A stretch of DNA of 50,152 nucleotides from Halodesulfovibrio sp. (GTDB lineage: Bacteria; Desulfobacterota; Desulfovibrionia; Desulfovibrionales; Desulfovibrionaceae), in the NCBI RefSeq assembly GCF_015482765.1, contig NZ_JADMLB010000069.1:1-50152 (forward strand). The letters are read 5' to 3'. The number at the start of each line of letters is the position of its first letter. Position 1 is the first letter of the stretch. Positions 24,016 to 33,359 of this stretch are shown here, piece by piece. Position numbers and translations under genes: made by a program. The notes beneath the pieces are model-generated. The model worked only from the letters and a program-made list of their open reading frames with translations. It ran no database searches and was not told where the DNA came from.

Positions 24016-25299
24016 TTAAAAGAATAAGTTTGGTAGCGTGGTTGTTAATGGAGCCCAGAATGTAATGAGCAGAAGGTCTATGAGAAGCACCAGCAGAAAA
24101 GGAACAATTGCTGACGCTAATGTTCCTATACGTGTGTGGGCGATTGAACATGCAACGATGGTGCACACTCCAAGAGGAGGTGTAAGCATTCCTATAGCAA
24201 GGTTAACAACAACGATGGCTCCGAGTTGTACCGGATCAATTCCCAAAGCGGGAAGCATGGGAGTGAGAACCGGAACAAAAAGAATGAGCGCGGCGGTGGT
24301 TTCTAAGATAGTACCGGCTGCGAGCAACAGAATATTAATGAGCAGTAAAAGAAGTATTCTATTTTCAGTGAGAGAGAGGATGGATGTAGCGATGGTAGAA
24401 GGAATATCCTGAATCGCCATGTACCATGAGAAAATAGAAGCTGCGCAGATAATAAACATAACCACACTTGAGGTTATACTGGCAGAGATAATAAGATGCG
24501 GCAGAGCGCTGAGTCGGATTTCTTTATGAATAAAAAGTCCGACAAAGAGCGCGTATACAACAGCAACAGCAGCAGATTCTGTAGCAGTGAAAACACCGCC
24601 GAGAATCCCGCCGATAATGATAAACGGTGCACCGAGTGCCCAGATTGCTGAGCTAAAGGCGGTAAAAGCGTTGCGAAGAGAAAAGTTTTTTCGGGGGAGG
24701 TTCTGGTGCAGTTCAGACCGTTTAGCATTCCAGATGCAGACTCCCATTAGGCTGAGTCCCATAAGGATACCCGGGAGTATGCCGGCAGCAAAGAGTTTAC
24801 CTATTGAGGTGCCTGTAAGTACGCCAAAGATAATCATAGGTATTGAAGGGGGAATAATAACCCCGATTGAACCGGCTGCTGCCTGTACTGCTCCTGAGAA
24901 TGCCGGTGTGTATCCACGGCGAACCATGGAAGGGATAAGGATTGCACCGATGGCTGCGGTATCCGCGGCTGCAGAACCGGAAATACCGGCAAAAAACATG
25001 GCAGAAACTACAGAGACTGCTGCCAGTCCTCCAGAGAAATGTCCCACAAGTGCGTCAGCAAATGTAACAATTCTTCGTGAAATTCCACCTGCTCCCATGA
25101 ACTGTCCTGCAATCATAAAAAGTGGAACAGCCATTAGAGGAAAAGAATCGGCTCCTGCATAGAGACGCTGGGTAATAAGGATCATGTTCATATTACCGTC
25201 AATGAGGAATGCTATAACAGCACTTAATCCGACAGAAACAGCAATAGGTACATTCAGACAGAAGAGAATAATGAGTGTGGCGAAGAGGAGTATGGTCAT
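24016..25299 (-). CDS. dctM: TRAP transporter large permease, DctM type
   Basis: A 427-residue polytopic membrane protein, the ion-coupled translocation subunit of a tripartite ATP-independent periplasmic transporter. About 12 hydrophobic helices can be read. Family blocks include LNVPIAVSVGLSAV, PLFMIAGQFMGAGGISRR, SGSAAADTAAIGAILIPSM and ASIGVIIPPSIPMIIFG-type sequence. It starts one base after dctQ, with a GAGGAG site inside the end of that gene. Substrate cannot be read from the permease, although such systems usually import carboxylates. Confidence 0.95.
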   Translation of the reverse strand: MTILLFATLIILFCLNVPIAVSVGLSAVIAFLIDGNMNMILITQRLYAGADSFPLMAVPLFMIAGQFMGAGGISRRIVTFADALVGHFSGGLAAVSVVSAMFFAGISGSAAADTAAIGAILIPSMVRRGYTPAFSGAVQAAAGSIGVIIPPSIPMIIFGVLTGTSIGKLFAAGILPGILMGLSLMGVCIWNAKRSELHQNLPRKNFSLRNAFTAFSSAIWALGAPFIIIGGILGGVFTATESAAVAVVYALFVGLFIHKEIRLSALPHLIISASITSSVVMFIICAASIFSWYMAIQDIPSTIATSILSLTENRILLLLLINILLLAAGTILETTAALILFVPVLTPMLPALGIDPVQLGAIVVVNLAIGMLTPPLGVCTIVACSIAHTRIGTLASAIVPFLLVLLIDLLLITFWAPLTTTLPNLFF

Positions 25300-25300
25300 A

Positions 25301-25852
25301 TTAACTCTCCTCAGTTGCAGAGGAGTCAGGGGTGTGAACCGTAGATCTCAACATGTCCGGTTGTGGAGTAAATTCTAAAATTTCAAAAATGCACGAAAGT
25401 GAGTGGACAAGCATGATTGCCCCACTGATAGGAATTGCTAAAAAAGGAATCATGCGTGAGATACCGAGCGTTGCCGTAGATTGGCTTTTAAGGAAAAAAG
25501 CAAATTGGAAACCGTACCACATCATGACAAAGAAAAAGACTGAACTGAGAATTTGTACTAGGATGGCTGCATGTTTTCTATTCTTTTCAGACAGCCCCCG
25601 CACAACGATGTCCAGTCCGATGTGAGCATGAGCTTTTAAAGCAACGGTAGCACCTAAAAAGGTAAGCTGGATAAGGAGGACTCGACCTAATTCTTCAGAC
25701 CAGAAAAGTGAGTTGTTAAGCACATAGCGGAAGAATACTTGTGAGGCCGTAATGATAGCCATGGCTGCTCCGCATATACACAGTAGCCAACGGCAGAGCG
25801 TATCCAGAGTGTTACTGATAGTTGTGATCAAAGAAGCAATTGTGCGGAACAT
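25301..25852 (-). CDS. dctQ: TRAP transporter small permease, DctQ type
   Basis: About 183 residues with four membrane helices, the companion of DctM. Typical are the N-terminal TLCRWLLCICGAAMAIITASQVFFRY and SLFWSEELGRVLLIQLTFLGA segments. A longer frame could begin at 25942, but its first bases would lie in a terminator-like hairpin and the result would exceed the family length. I prefer the ATG at 25852. The C-terminal tail is hydrophilic. Confidence 0.88.
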   Translation of the reverse strand: MFRTIASLITTISNTLDTLCRWLLCICGAAMAIITASQVFFRYVLNNSLFWSEELGRVLLIQLTFLGATVALKAHAHIGLDIVVRGLSEKNRKHAAILVQILSSVFFFVMMWYGFQFAFFLKSQSTATLGISRMIPFLAIPISGAIMLVHSLSCIFEILEFTPQPDMLRSTVHTPDSSATEES

Positions 25853-25920
25853 ACAAGCAATCCGTTTACAGAGTTTGGGGAAACAGGTTCGATGGTATTT
25901 GTCAGAATCGCTAAAAATAA

Positions 25921-25940
25921 GGCCGCGCAGGTGCACGGCC
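25921..25940 (-). terminator. Intercistronic hairpin between dctP and dctQ
   Basis: GGCCGTG and CGCGGCC enclose a 6-base loop, followed on the minus strand by TTATTTTT. It resembles a leaky terminator or a 3' stabilising stem just after the dctP stop. This would raise binding-protein output over the permeases. Confidence 0.65.
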
Positions 25941-25948
25941 ATAAAGTT

Positions 25949-26926
25949 TTATTGTGTGGCGTTGAGAAGTTTTTCAAGTAGCGCCCGAGTGTTGGGTTCC
26001 TTGTACATGTCTATCTCTTTCATAGGGGCAACTTTTTTTCGGAATGAAGCCATGTCAGGTTTTTCATCTATAATCATTCCTTTTTCCTTGAGGGTAGCAA
26101 GATACTCAGCTTCTTTAGCACGGTTAACTGCCCGTTGGTATATTGCTGCATCTCGCATTGCTTTCATGAACATGCTTTGCGTTTTCTCTGGTAACGACTC
26201 AAACCAGTTGAGGTTCGCAATGTCGATATGTACGGAGTAAACGTGACCGGTTAAAGCGAGATATTTTTGCACTTCGTACAGTTTATATTCATCGAAAACC
26301 CATAGAGGGTTTTCTTGACCGTCAATGGTTCCTTGCTGAAGTTCCGAGTAGATTGGCCATCCCATCGGGGTCGGGTTTGCATCCAGAGTGCGCCACAGTT
26401 CTTTGTGGAATGTGGACTGCATGACTCGGAGCTTAAGCCCCTTAACGTCCTTTGCAGAATGGATTGCGCCGCGATTATTTGACAGATTGCGGAAGCCGTT
26501 TTCAGAAAATTGCAGCCCTTTAAAGCCAGCCTGTTCAAGGGAGTCGAGAGCTTCTCTGCCGACGGGGCCGTCAAGAACACGGTCTGCGGTGGCGTAATCT
26601 TTAAAGAGGAACGGGAAGGCGATAGCTTTGATTTCCGGTACGAAAGTATCGAAAGGCCCGAGAGTTACAATTGCCATTTGGATTGCGCCAAGTTGAACCT
26701 GTTGTAAGATTTCTGTCTCTTTTCCGAGAGAACCGGAGTGGTAAATTTTTACAGAGTAGTCGCCCGCAGAACGTTCTTTAATGAGTTCAGCAAATTTTTC
26801 AGCTGCAACGTACTGGGCGGAACCAGGTTTTGTTACTACGGCTAATTGCACCTGTGTGGCCGCCATCGCTGGAATTGCAAGGCAGATCATTGCAAGGACA
26901 AGAATACTATATTTACCCAGTTTCAT
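25949..26926 (-). CDS. dctP: TRAP transporter periplasmic binding protein, DctP type
   Basis: A 325-residue DctP-family solute receptor with a Sec signal ([23 protein letters not shown]). Family features include [33 protein letters not shown] and the central block [15 protein letters not shown], whose Arg usually forms the salt bridge to a substrate carboxylate. The ATG at 26926 has a GGAGA site seven bases upstream and gives a clean signal peptide. It is the first gene of the dctPQM unit and is divergent from a MerR-like regulator gene. Confidence 0.95.
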   Translation of the reverse strand: MKLGKYSILVLAMICLAIPAMAATQVQLAVVTKPGSAQYVAAEKFAELIKERSAGDYSVKIYHSGSLGKETEILQQVQLGAIQMAIVTLGPFDTFVPEIKAIAFPFLFKDYATADRVLDGPVGREALDSLEQAGFKGLQFSENGFRNLSNNRGAIHSAKDVKGLKLRVMQSTFHKELWRTLDANPTPMGWPIYSELQQGTIDGQENPLWVFDEYKLYEVQKYLALTGHVYSVHIDIANLNWFESLPEKTQSMFMKAMRDAAIYQRAVNRAKEAEYLATLKEKGMIIDEKPDMASFRKKVAPMKEIDMYKEPNTRALLEKLLNATQ

Positions 26927-27344
26927 AAGATCTCCGGTCTTGTTACATCTCAAGAAGGGCGGGAATGCCTACTGAAATCATATCATAATTACGGTTTCGC
27001 AACCATTGTTCACAACGTATTCAGCTTGTTTGTTACTGGATAGACTGCAATTGTAATAAAAATGGCAAACTATCGGATAACGGTAGCCCGTTATTTATTG
27101 TAACAGGAGGGAAAGTCAACAGACCTTTTTGTGAACATTTTTTTACAGAAAGCTGGTGCCAGATAATGTAGCTTCTTCATGCTGTATGATGAAAAGATAT
27201 ATATTTTATTTTGCTTTTTCGATTAGTTGAGTTGTTTGAGAGTGTAGAAGAGAATGCTATCTATGTCGTATGGACAGTTGCACTCTTCGAGTAAATAACT
27301 TATCGATTACGGTACCGTTATACTACTGAAGTTGCGAGGAAATC
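26927..27344. promoter_or_regulatory. Divergent control region for TRAP operon and MerR-like gene
   Basis: This 418-base stretch holds two related inverted repeats: ATAACGG-TAGC-CCGTTAT at 27077-27094, and a shorter form around the perfect palindrome ACGGTACCGT at 27309-27318, which also ends in CCGTTAT. They look like two copies of one operator. No gene was seen. Confidence 0.5.
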
Positions 27345-28337
27345 ATGAGCCAGATGCCTTTGACTCACAAACGAATCGCCCGAATTCTGGGTGTTTCAGA
27401 GACAACTGTAAAAAGTTACAGACGTAAATTCCCTGATTGTATTCCTGTAGCAAGCAAGGGGAAGCCGATCCAGTTTACTGAAGAGGCGCTTGAAGTATGC
27501 CGTACCATACGTGATTTATTCAGTGCAGGGCTTTCTGTTGAAGAAACACACAGCAGACTTGCGGAGCTTTTTGAGTTTATTTCTCCACCGGTTTTTGAAG
27601 AACCGGAGGAAGAAAGTGAGGTTGTTGAAGTTGTTTTGCCTGATGACTACAAGCAGGCTATGAGCAGTCTTGCAACAAGTATGGTTAATCTCTCGTTGAA
27701 GCAGGAACAAATGTTGAAAAAAATGAGTTCAATTGAATCTCGTCTTCAACAGCTTGGATTGGCTGATGTGAATTCTGCTCCACCGTCCGCAGACCCTGTT
27801 TTATCTGAACTTCGTGTGTTAACGGAACGGACGGAGGCATTGTGGGATGCCATTTCTTGCTCAGTACCGCAGCAGACAGACTCTGGACAGAACGGTCAAG
27901 ACTTGTCCACAGAAGTCGTTGATCAGTGCCAAAAGGCGAAGGTACATCGTCTGGTTCCATTGCGGGAAGCTATTTCACATGATCCACCAAGGACTATTTT
28001 AACACTCCCTCTACTGATTCAGGAGCGGGAAGGTGTCTATACTCCGCTCCACGGACGAGGTAACAGTCGTATTACCTTGAATGACTTGCGGGCATCATTG
28101 ATGACACATTTTATTGATGATGACAGGTATACTATTCGCTGGTCAGAGAATAATTCCGGTTGGCAGCTTGATTTGTTGCAGGAAAGAGCCCACGTCCCGC
28201 ATAATATTTGCTTAACAATGGCACAAACCTCAACGCTTCGCGGGTCGGTGATGGTTATTAAAGATATGACTACAAATGGTCATGAAATAACTCCCGGTGC
28301 ACTTCAGGATTTTATTTCAGACGTGTACTCGCGCTAA
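27345..28337 (+). CDS. MerR-type HTH regulator with unusual C-terminal domain
   Basis: The 330-residue protein opens with a MerR-like winged helix-turn-helix (about residues 5-75: HKRIARILGVSETTVKSYRRKFPD then FTEEALEVCRTIRDLF). An acidic linker and a probable coiled coil follow (about 95-165). The roughly 130-residue C-terminal domain is one I do not recognise. It lacks cysteine clusters typical of metal-sensing MerR proteins, so a small-molecule or protein signal is more likely. It is divergent from the TRAP operon, with paired inverted repeats between them, and may control that transporter. GAGG lies upstream of the ATG, and a terminator follows. Confidence 0.8.
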   Translation: MSQMPLTHKRIARILGVSETTVKSYRRKFPDCIPVASKGKPIQFTEEALEVCRTIRDLFSAGLSVEETHSRLAELFEFISPPVFEEPEEESEVVEVVLPDDYKQAMSSLATSMVNLSLKQEQMLKKMSSIESRLQQLGLADVNSAPPSADPVLSELRVLTERTEALWDAISCSVPQQTDSGQNGQDLSTEVVDQCQKAKVHRLVPLREAISHDPPRTILTLPLLIQEREGVYTPLHGRGNSRITLNDLRASLMTHFIDDDRYTIRWSENNSGWQLDLLQERAHVPHNICLTMAQTSTLRGSVMVIKDMTTNGHEITPGALQDFISDVYSR

Positions 28338-28362
28338 ACGGTGATAAAAAATAAGATAAGAG

Positions 28363-28391
28363 AAGGCTGGCAGTTACAAGATGCCAGCCTT
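28363..28391 (+). terminator. Terminator of MerR-like gene
   Basis: A perfect 10-bp stem AAGGCTGGCA with a 9-base loop is followed by seven T residues. Confidence 0.9.
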
Positions 28392-28571
28392 TTTTTGTAG
28401 CTTTCAGTCTGAGTGCATTTTTGAAAAATACTGTAATTTTACGATGATGCTTTACTCGGTGTCATTGTGTACTCTAGACACAAATGGTGGTAATACGGTA
28501 ATAGTTTAACGTACTCTACGTAAAGAATGTGGTGTGGTATCCATTCTTTTTAAGAATAACGGGGTATTGAG

Positions 28572-29000
28572 ATGGGACAAGTTTTAGCTATTTGTGTGAG
28601 CACGAAAAAAGGCGAGCAAAAAAAGCCGGTAGACACTGCCGTACTTATTGAAGAGCATGGAATAGAAGGTGATGCGCATGCAGGCAGCGGCCGTCAGGTA
28701 AGTTTGTTGGCGGTTGAAAGTGTTGATAAAATGCGTCATAAACTGCCGACGTTGAAAGCAGGTGATTTTGCGGAAAACTTGTTGGTAAGTGGCTTTCCTA
28801 TCACCTTTTTGCGTGTCGGTCAGCAGTTTACTATTGGCGATACATTGCTTGAATTAACGCAGATTGGTAAGAAATGTCATTCCAAGTGTGAAATCCATAA
28901 GGCTGTCGGTTTTTGCGTAATGCCAACAGAAGGGATTTTTGCACGGGTGCTTAAAGGCGGTACCATAAAAACGAATGATAAAATCACACTTATTTCATAG
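28572..29000 (+). CDS. MOSC domain protein
   Basis: The 142 residues form a single MOSC domain, the fold of the C-terminal part of molybdenum cofactor sulfurases. Recognisable blocks are the GIEGDAHAGSGRQVSLL segment, ENLLVSGF, the conserved-cysteine region IGKKCHSKCEIHKAVGFCVMPTEGIFARVLKGG and the C-terminal GDxI-type strand. Stand-alone MOSC proteins are thought to handle sulfur or the cofactor in molybdenum/tungsten enzymes. No molybdoenzyme gene is adjacent. It is a single-gene unit ending at a bidirectional terminator. Confidence 0.93.
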   Translation: MGQVLAICVSTKKGEQKKPVDTAVLIEEHGIEGDAHAGSGRQVSLLAVESVDKMRHKLPTLKAGDFAENLLVSGFPITFLRVGQQFTIGDTLLELTQIGKKCHSKCEIHKAVGFCVMPTEGIFARVLKGGTIKTNDKITLIS

Positions 29001-29034
29001 TGTGTTTAAATTGTTATATTAGCTTAGGCTGAAA

Positions 29035-29071
29035 AAAAGGGCTGTCCAACCATTGGTTGGGCAGCCCTTTT
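29035..29071. terminator. Bidirectional terminator between MOSC gene and ahcY
   Basis: A 17-bp stem (one G-T pair) with a 3-base loop is bordered by A- and T-runs on both sides and lies between convergent genes. Confidence 0.92.
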
Positions 29072-29093
29072 GATTGCTAGGTGCCGTATTGGC

Positions 29094-30536
<1,443 letters not shown>

Positions 30537-30555
30537 TCAATTTCTCCTAAGAAAT

Positions 30556-31476
30556 TTATTGTGTATTTTCTGCTACAATAAGATGAATGGTAAGCCCGTT
30601 ACGAACAGGGTGGAGTGAGCTTTGACGTAATGAAAAGCCCGCTTCTGTAAGTTTTAGAGCTAAATTTGTCATATCAAAACCGAGCCAGCGGTCACCGTAA
30701 TCTGCACGCATTTTTTCATTATCGTGCTTATCAAAGTCGGCCAGAACAAGCAGACCGCCTTTGCGGAGAACGCGTCGGATTTCTTTCAGTGACTTTCCTG
30801 GATGGGAAAGGTGATGCAATACCATGTTGATAGTTGCGAAGTCTGCTTCTCCGTCACGTAACGGCAGGTGTTCCAGATCGCCGATACGCAGGGAAACTCT
30901 ATCTTCGTCTTCAACAAGTCTTCGTTTGGCAAGCTCAAGCATGCGCGGAGAACCGTCTACACCGATAATTTTCAGTGAACGTTCCAGCATACGCTCGAGA
31001 AGGGTGCCTGTGCCGCAACCCAGATCAACAGCAACTTTGCAGCGCGGCATACGCTCTATAATAGCACCCGGTAAATCGAATTCGCCGATAACCTCGCGGT
31101 TCAACTGATCCCAGTCTTCAGCAATGGCATTAAAGAACTGCTTTGTTTTACGAACGCGTTCTTCAATAATGGTTGCTGCCATTTCCATGTCTGATTCGAG
31201 GGTTTCATCTTCATCGATGAATGCTGAGACAGCATCAATAAACTCTCTTCCTTCGCCTTCTGTCGGGGCACTGTAGAAAACCCATAATCCGTCACGGCGG
31301 GAGCTGAGAAGCCCTGCTCCTGTGAGGATTTTAAGATGGCGGGATACACGGGACTGCCCCATCTCAAGAATGGTAACAAGCTCGTTTACACTGAGCTCGT
31401 ACCTGTTGAGGACGTGCAGTAATCGTAAGCGGGTTTCATCTGCCAGCGCTTTGAATACAGGAAGAATGGTCGACAT
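30556..31476 (-). CDS. sahR: ArsR-type regulator fused to SAM-dependent methyltransferase (SahR-like)
   Basis: A 306-residue two-domain protein. Residues 1-90 form an ArsR-type winged helix (LADETRLRLLHVLNRYELSVNELV and GQSRVSRHLKILTGAGLL). From about 110 on it is a class I methyltransferase fold with the SAM-binding motif VDLGCGTGT (150-158). In Desulfovibrio, proteins of this layout located with ahcY are known as SahR, which senses S-adenosylhomocysteine and controls methionine-cycle genes. The methyltransferase-like domain would then be a ligand sensor. The gene is first in a two-gene unit with ahcY, and an inverted repeat lies upstream. Confidence 0.9.
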   Translation of the reverse strand: MSTILPVFKALADETRLRLLHVLNRYELSVNELVTILEMGQSRVSRHLKILTGAGLLSSRRDGLWVFYSAPTEGEGREFIDAVSAFIDEDETLESDMEMAATIIEERVRKTKQFFNAIAEDWDQLNREVIGEFDLPGAIIERMPRCKVAVDLGCGTGTLLERMLERSLKIIGVDGSPRMLELAKRRLVEDEDRVSLRIGDLEHLPLRDGEADFATINMVLHHLSHPGKSLKEIRRVLRKGGLLVLADFDKHDNEKMRADYGDRWLGFDMTNLALKLTEAGFSLRQSSLHPVRNGLTIHLIVAENTQ

Positions 31477-31504
31477 ATTATAATCCTATGCTATTTTCGG
31501 CTGT

Positions 31505-31524
31505 CTTGATTGAGTTGCATCAAG
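31505..31524. promoter_or_regulatory. Candidate SahR operator
   Basis: CTTGAT, eight bases, then ATCAAG, about 30 bases upstream of the sahR-type start codon. The position fits an autoregulatory operator. The regulator assignment is inferred. Confidence 0.5.
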
Positions 31525-31739
31525 AAAAGTTGATACAGCTTTATCTAAGGTTGGAGATACAGTCAAGTAAATCAAACCGGATTAACAATAAGTGCATTTT
31601 CCGGAAAAGCGTTGGGGGGAAACGATTTTCGACTTTCATAATTGCGCTACGTTTGGATAACTCGCACTATTACTGAATGGGGATCTACGTGATTCGAGAG
31701 GAGTTTTTCATATAAATTGACTGTAACAAGTGGCGTACA

Positions 31740-33359
31740 ATGATGGGTAGGCATTCAGAGCGGAAGAAAAGTAAGCGGGTGGCTGTGATCGGTGCGGGGC
31801 CGTCAGGGATTGCCTGTGCCCGCTATCTTATAAAGCACGGGGCTTCGGTTACTGTTTTTGAAAGGCATTCTTCTGTCGGTGGGCAGTGGGATCATACTTC
31901 TCCCTACAGTGCGGTGTGGCCTTCAATGCATTCAAACTCCTGTTCCCTGACGACACGCTTCAGTGATTGTACCTATTCTTCAGATATTCCAATATTTGCC
32001 TCCTGTTCTGATATTGCAGATTATTTACGACGCTACGTAATACAGTTTAAAATTGCAGAAAATGTGTTGTTGAACACAGAGGTAACTCATCTAGATAACG
32101 TTACAGATCAGACCGATATGACAGGGCGTTGGCTGCTTACATGGCGACACAAGAACGGACATGAATTTACCGGTCTGTTTGATGCGGTTGTACTTGCTAC
32201 AGGTAGATGCTCCGTTCCTATTTTGCCTGAGGTTTCTGGGGCAGCATCATTTTCCGGCTCGCTGGGGGTGATTCACTCTAAAAATTATTCTGGTGCAGAT
32301 GTATATGCCGGGAAACGGGTTGTTGTTGTGGGTGGTAGCACAAGCGGGTGCGAGATTGCCTCAGATATAGCCAAGGTGGCTTCTGCAACAATCTCTTCTG
32401 TACGCAGGTCTCGATACGTTTTTCAAAAAATAATGGGTGGAAAGCCTGCCGAATACATTAACCTGACTCGGTATGGTGCGTTGCGAAGTGAGGTGATTGC
32501 GCCTGAGCAGGGGCTTGCAGAGTTTAAAGAATTTATTGTGTCGCGCTGTGGTACACCGGATCAATATGGTGGAATCAGACCTTCCGAAAATATAGCGGAG
32601 GCCGGAGCGACTATGAATCAGGAGTACCTGCTTTTTATTGCTGAAGACAGAATAGTGCAGAAGCCTTCAATCTCACACATTGCCGGACAGAACGTATACT
32701 TTTCAGATGGCTCACGGGTGGAAGGCATCGATGGAATTGTTTTATGTACAGGTTTTGCGCTTTCGCTTCCTTTTCTTAGTGAGCAGGTTCGCGAGGTGCT
32801 AAAAGCTGAAGCACATCATATTCCTTTGGCGTGGTATACCATTCACCCAGAGTTGGGCGGGCTTTATTTCGCGGGGTTTGGTTTGCCTATTGGTTCAATG
32901 TGTCTTGTAGCAGAGCAGCAGGCTCGATTTATTGCGTACCAATGTTGTGAGGTGCTTCCTCACTATTCCAAAGCTGAAGTTTCTCAGACTGTTTCTGAGT
33001 ATATGTCTGCACCCATGTTACATGGCAATTTTTATGTGCATCAATTGGCAATTCAATATGCACGAATGGGCGGTTTTGAGGCAAATATTGAAGCATACCC
33101 AGAGTTAGCACGGTATCTGCTTTTCGGCCCACTGACTCCTGCATCATTCAGGCTTTCTGGAGTTGATGCACTCCCCGATGCTCCAAAGCGTGTGGTTCAA
33201 GAGGCTGGGACATTTAATCAGATGATAACTCCCGTGTTTACACAGCAAGAGGTAGGGCTTTTACAGGAACTTGAAGCGATGAAAAAGAGTGCTGAGTTCT
33301 CCGCATGTGTTCGTCGCATCATGAAAGCACAGAAAGTTTTGAAAGGTGGAAGTCGATGA
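31740..33359 (+). CDS. Flavin-containing monooxygenase-like protein 1
   Basis: A 539-residue protein of the FMO/Baeyer-Villiger type. It has an FAD fold VAVIGAGPSGIACARYL (about residues 14-30), GGQWDHTSPYSAVWPSM, which matches the FMO GGxW region, and an FMO-like motif around Phe171, His179 and Tyr183. A second dinucleotide fold for NADPH reads VVVVGGSTSGCEIAS (about 195-209). The spacing in the FMO motif (five residues between Gly and His) is two longer than in the classical pattern. Such enzymes oxygenate soft nucleophiles or ketones with O2, which is odd for an anaerobe. It overlaps the next gene by an ATGA junction. The start could be ATG 31740 or 31743, and no strong ribosome site is visible. 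Confidence 0.85.
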   Translation: MMGRHSERKKSKRVAVIGAGPSGIACARYLIKHGASVTVFERHSSVGGQWDHTSPYSAVWPSMHSNSCSLTTRFSDCTYSSDIPIFASCSDIADYLRRYVIQFKIAENVLLNTEVTHLDNVTDQTDMTGRWLLTWRHKNGHEFTGLFDAVVLATGRCSVPILPEVSGAASFSGSLGVIHSKNYSGADVYAGKRVVVVGGSTSGCEIASDIAKVASATISSVRRSRYVFQKIMGGKPAEYINLTRYGALRSEVIAPEQGLAEFKEFIVSRCGTPDQYGGIRPSENIAEAGATMNQEYLLFIAEDRIVQKPSISHIAGQNVYFSDGSRVEGIDGIVLCTGFALSLPFLSEQVREVLKAEAHHIPLAWYTIHPELGGLYFAGFGLPIGSMCLVAEQQARFIAYQCCEVLPHYSKAEVSQTVSEYMSAPMLHGNFYVHQLAIQYARMGGFEANIEAYPELARYLLFGPLTPASFRLSGVDALPDAPKRVVQEAGTFNQMITPVFTQQEVGLLQELEAMKKSAEFSACVRRIMKAQKVLKGGSR

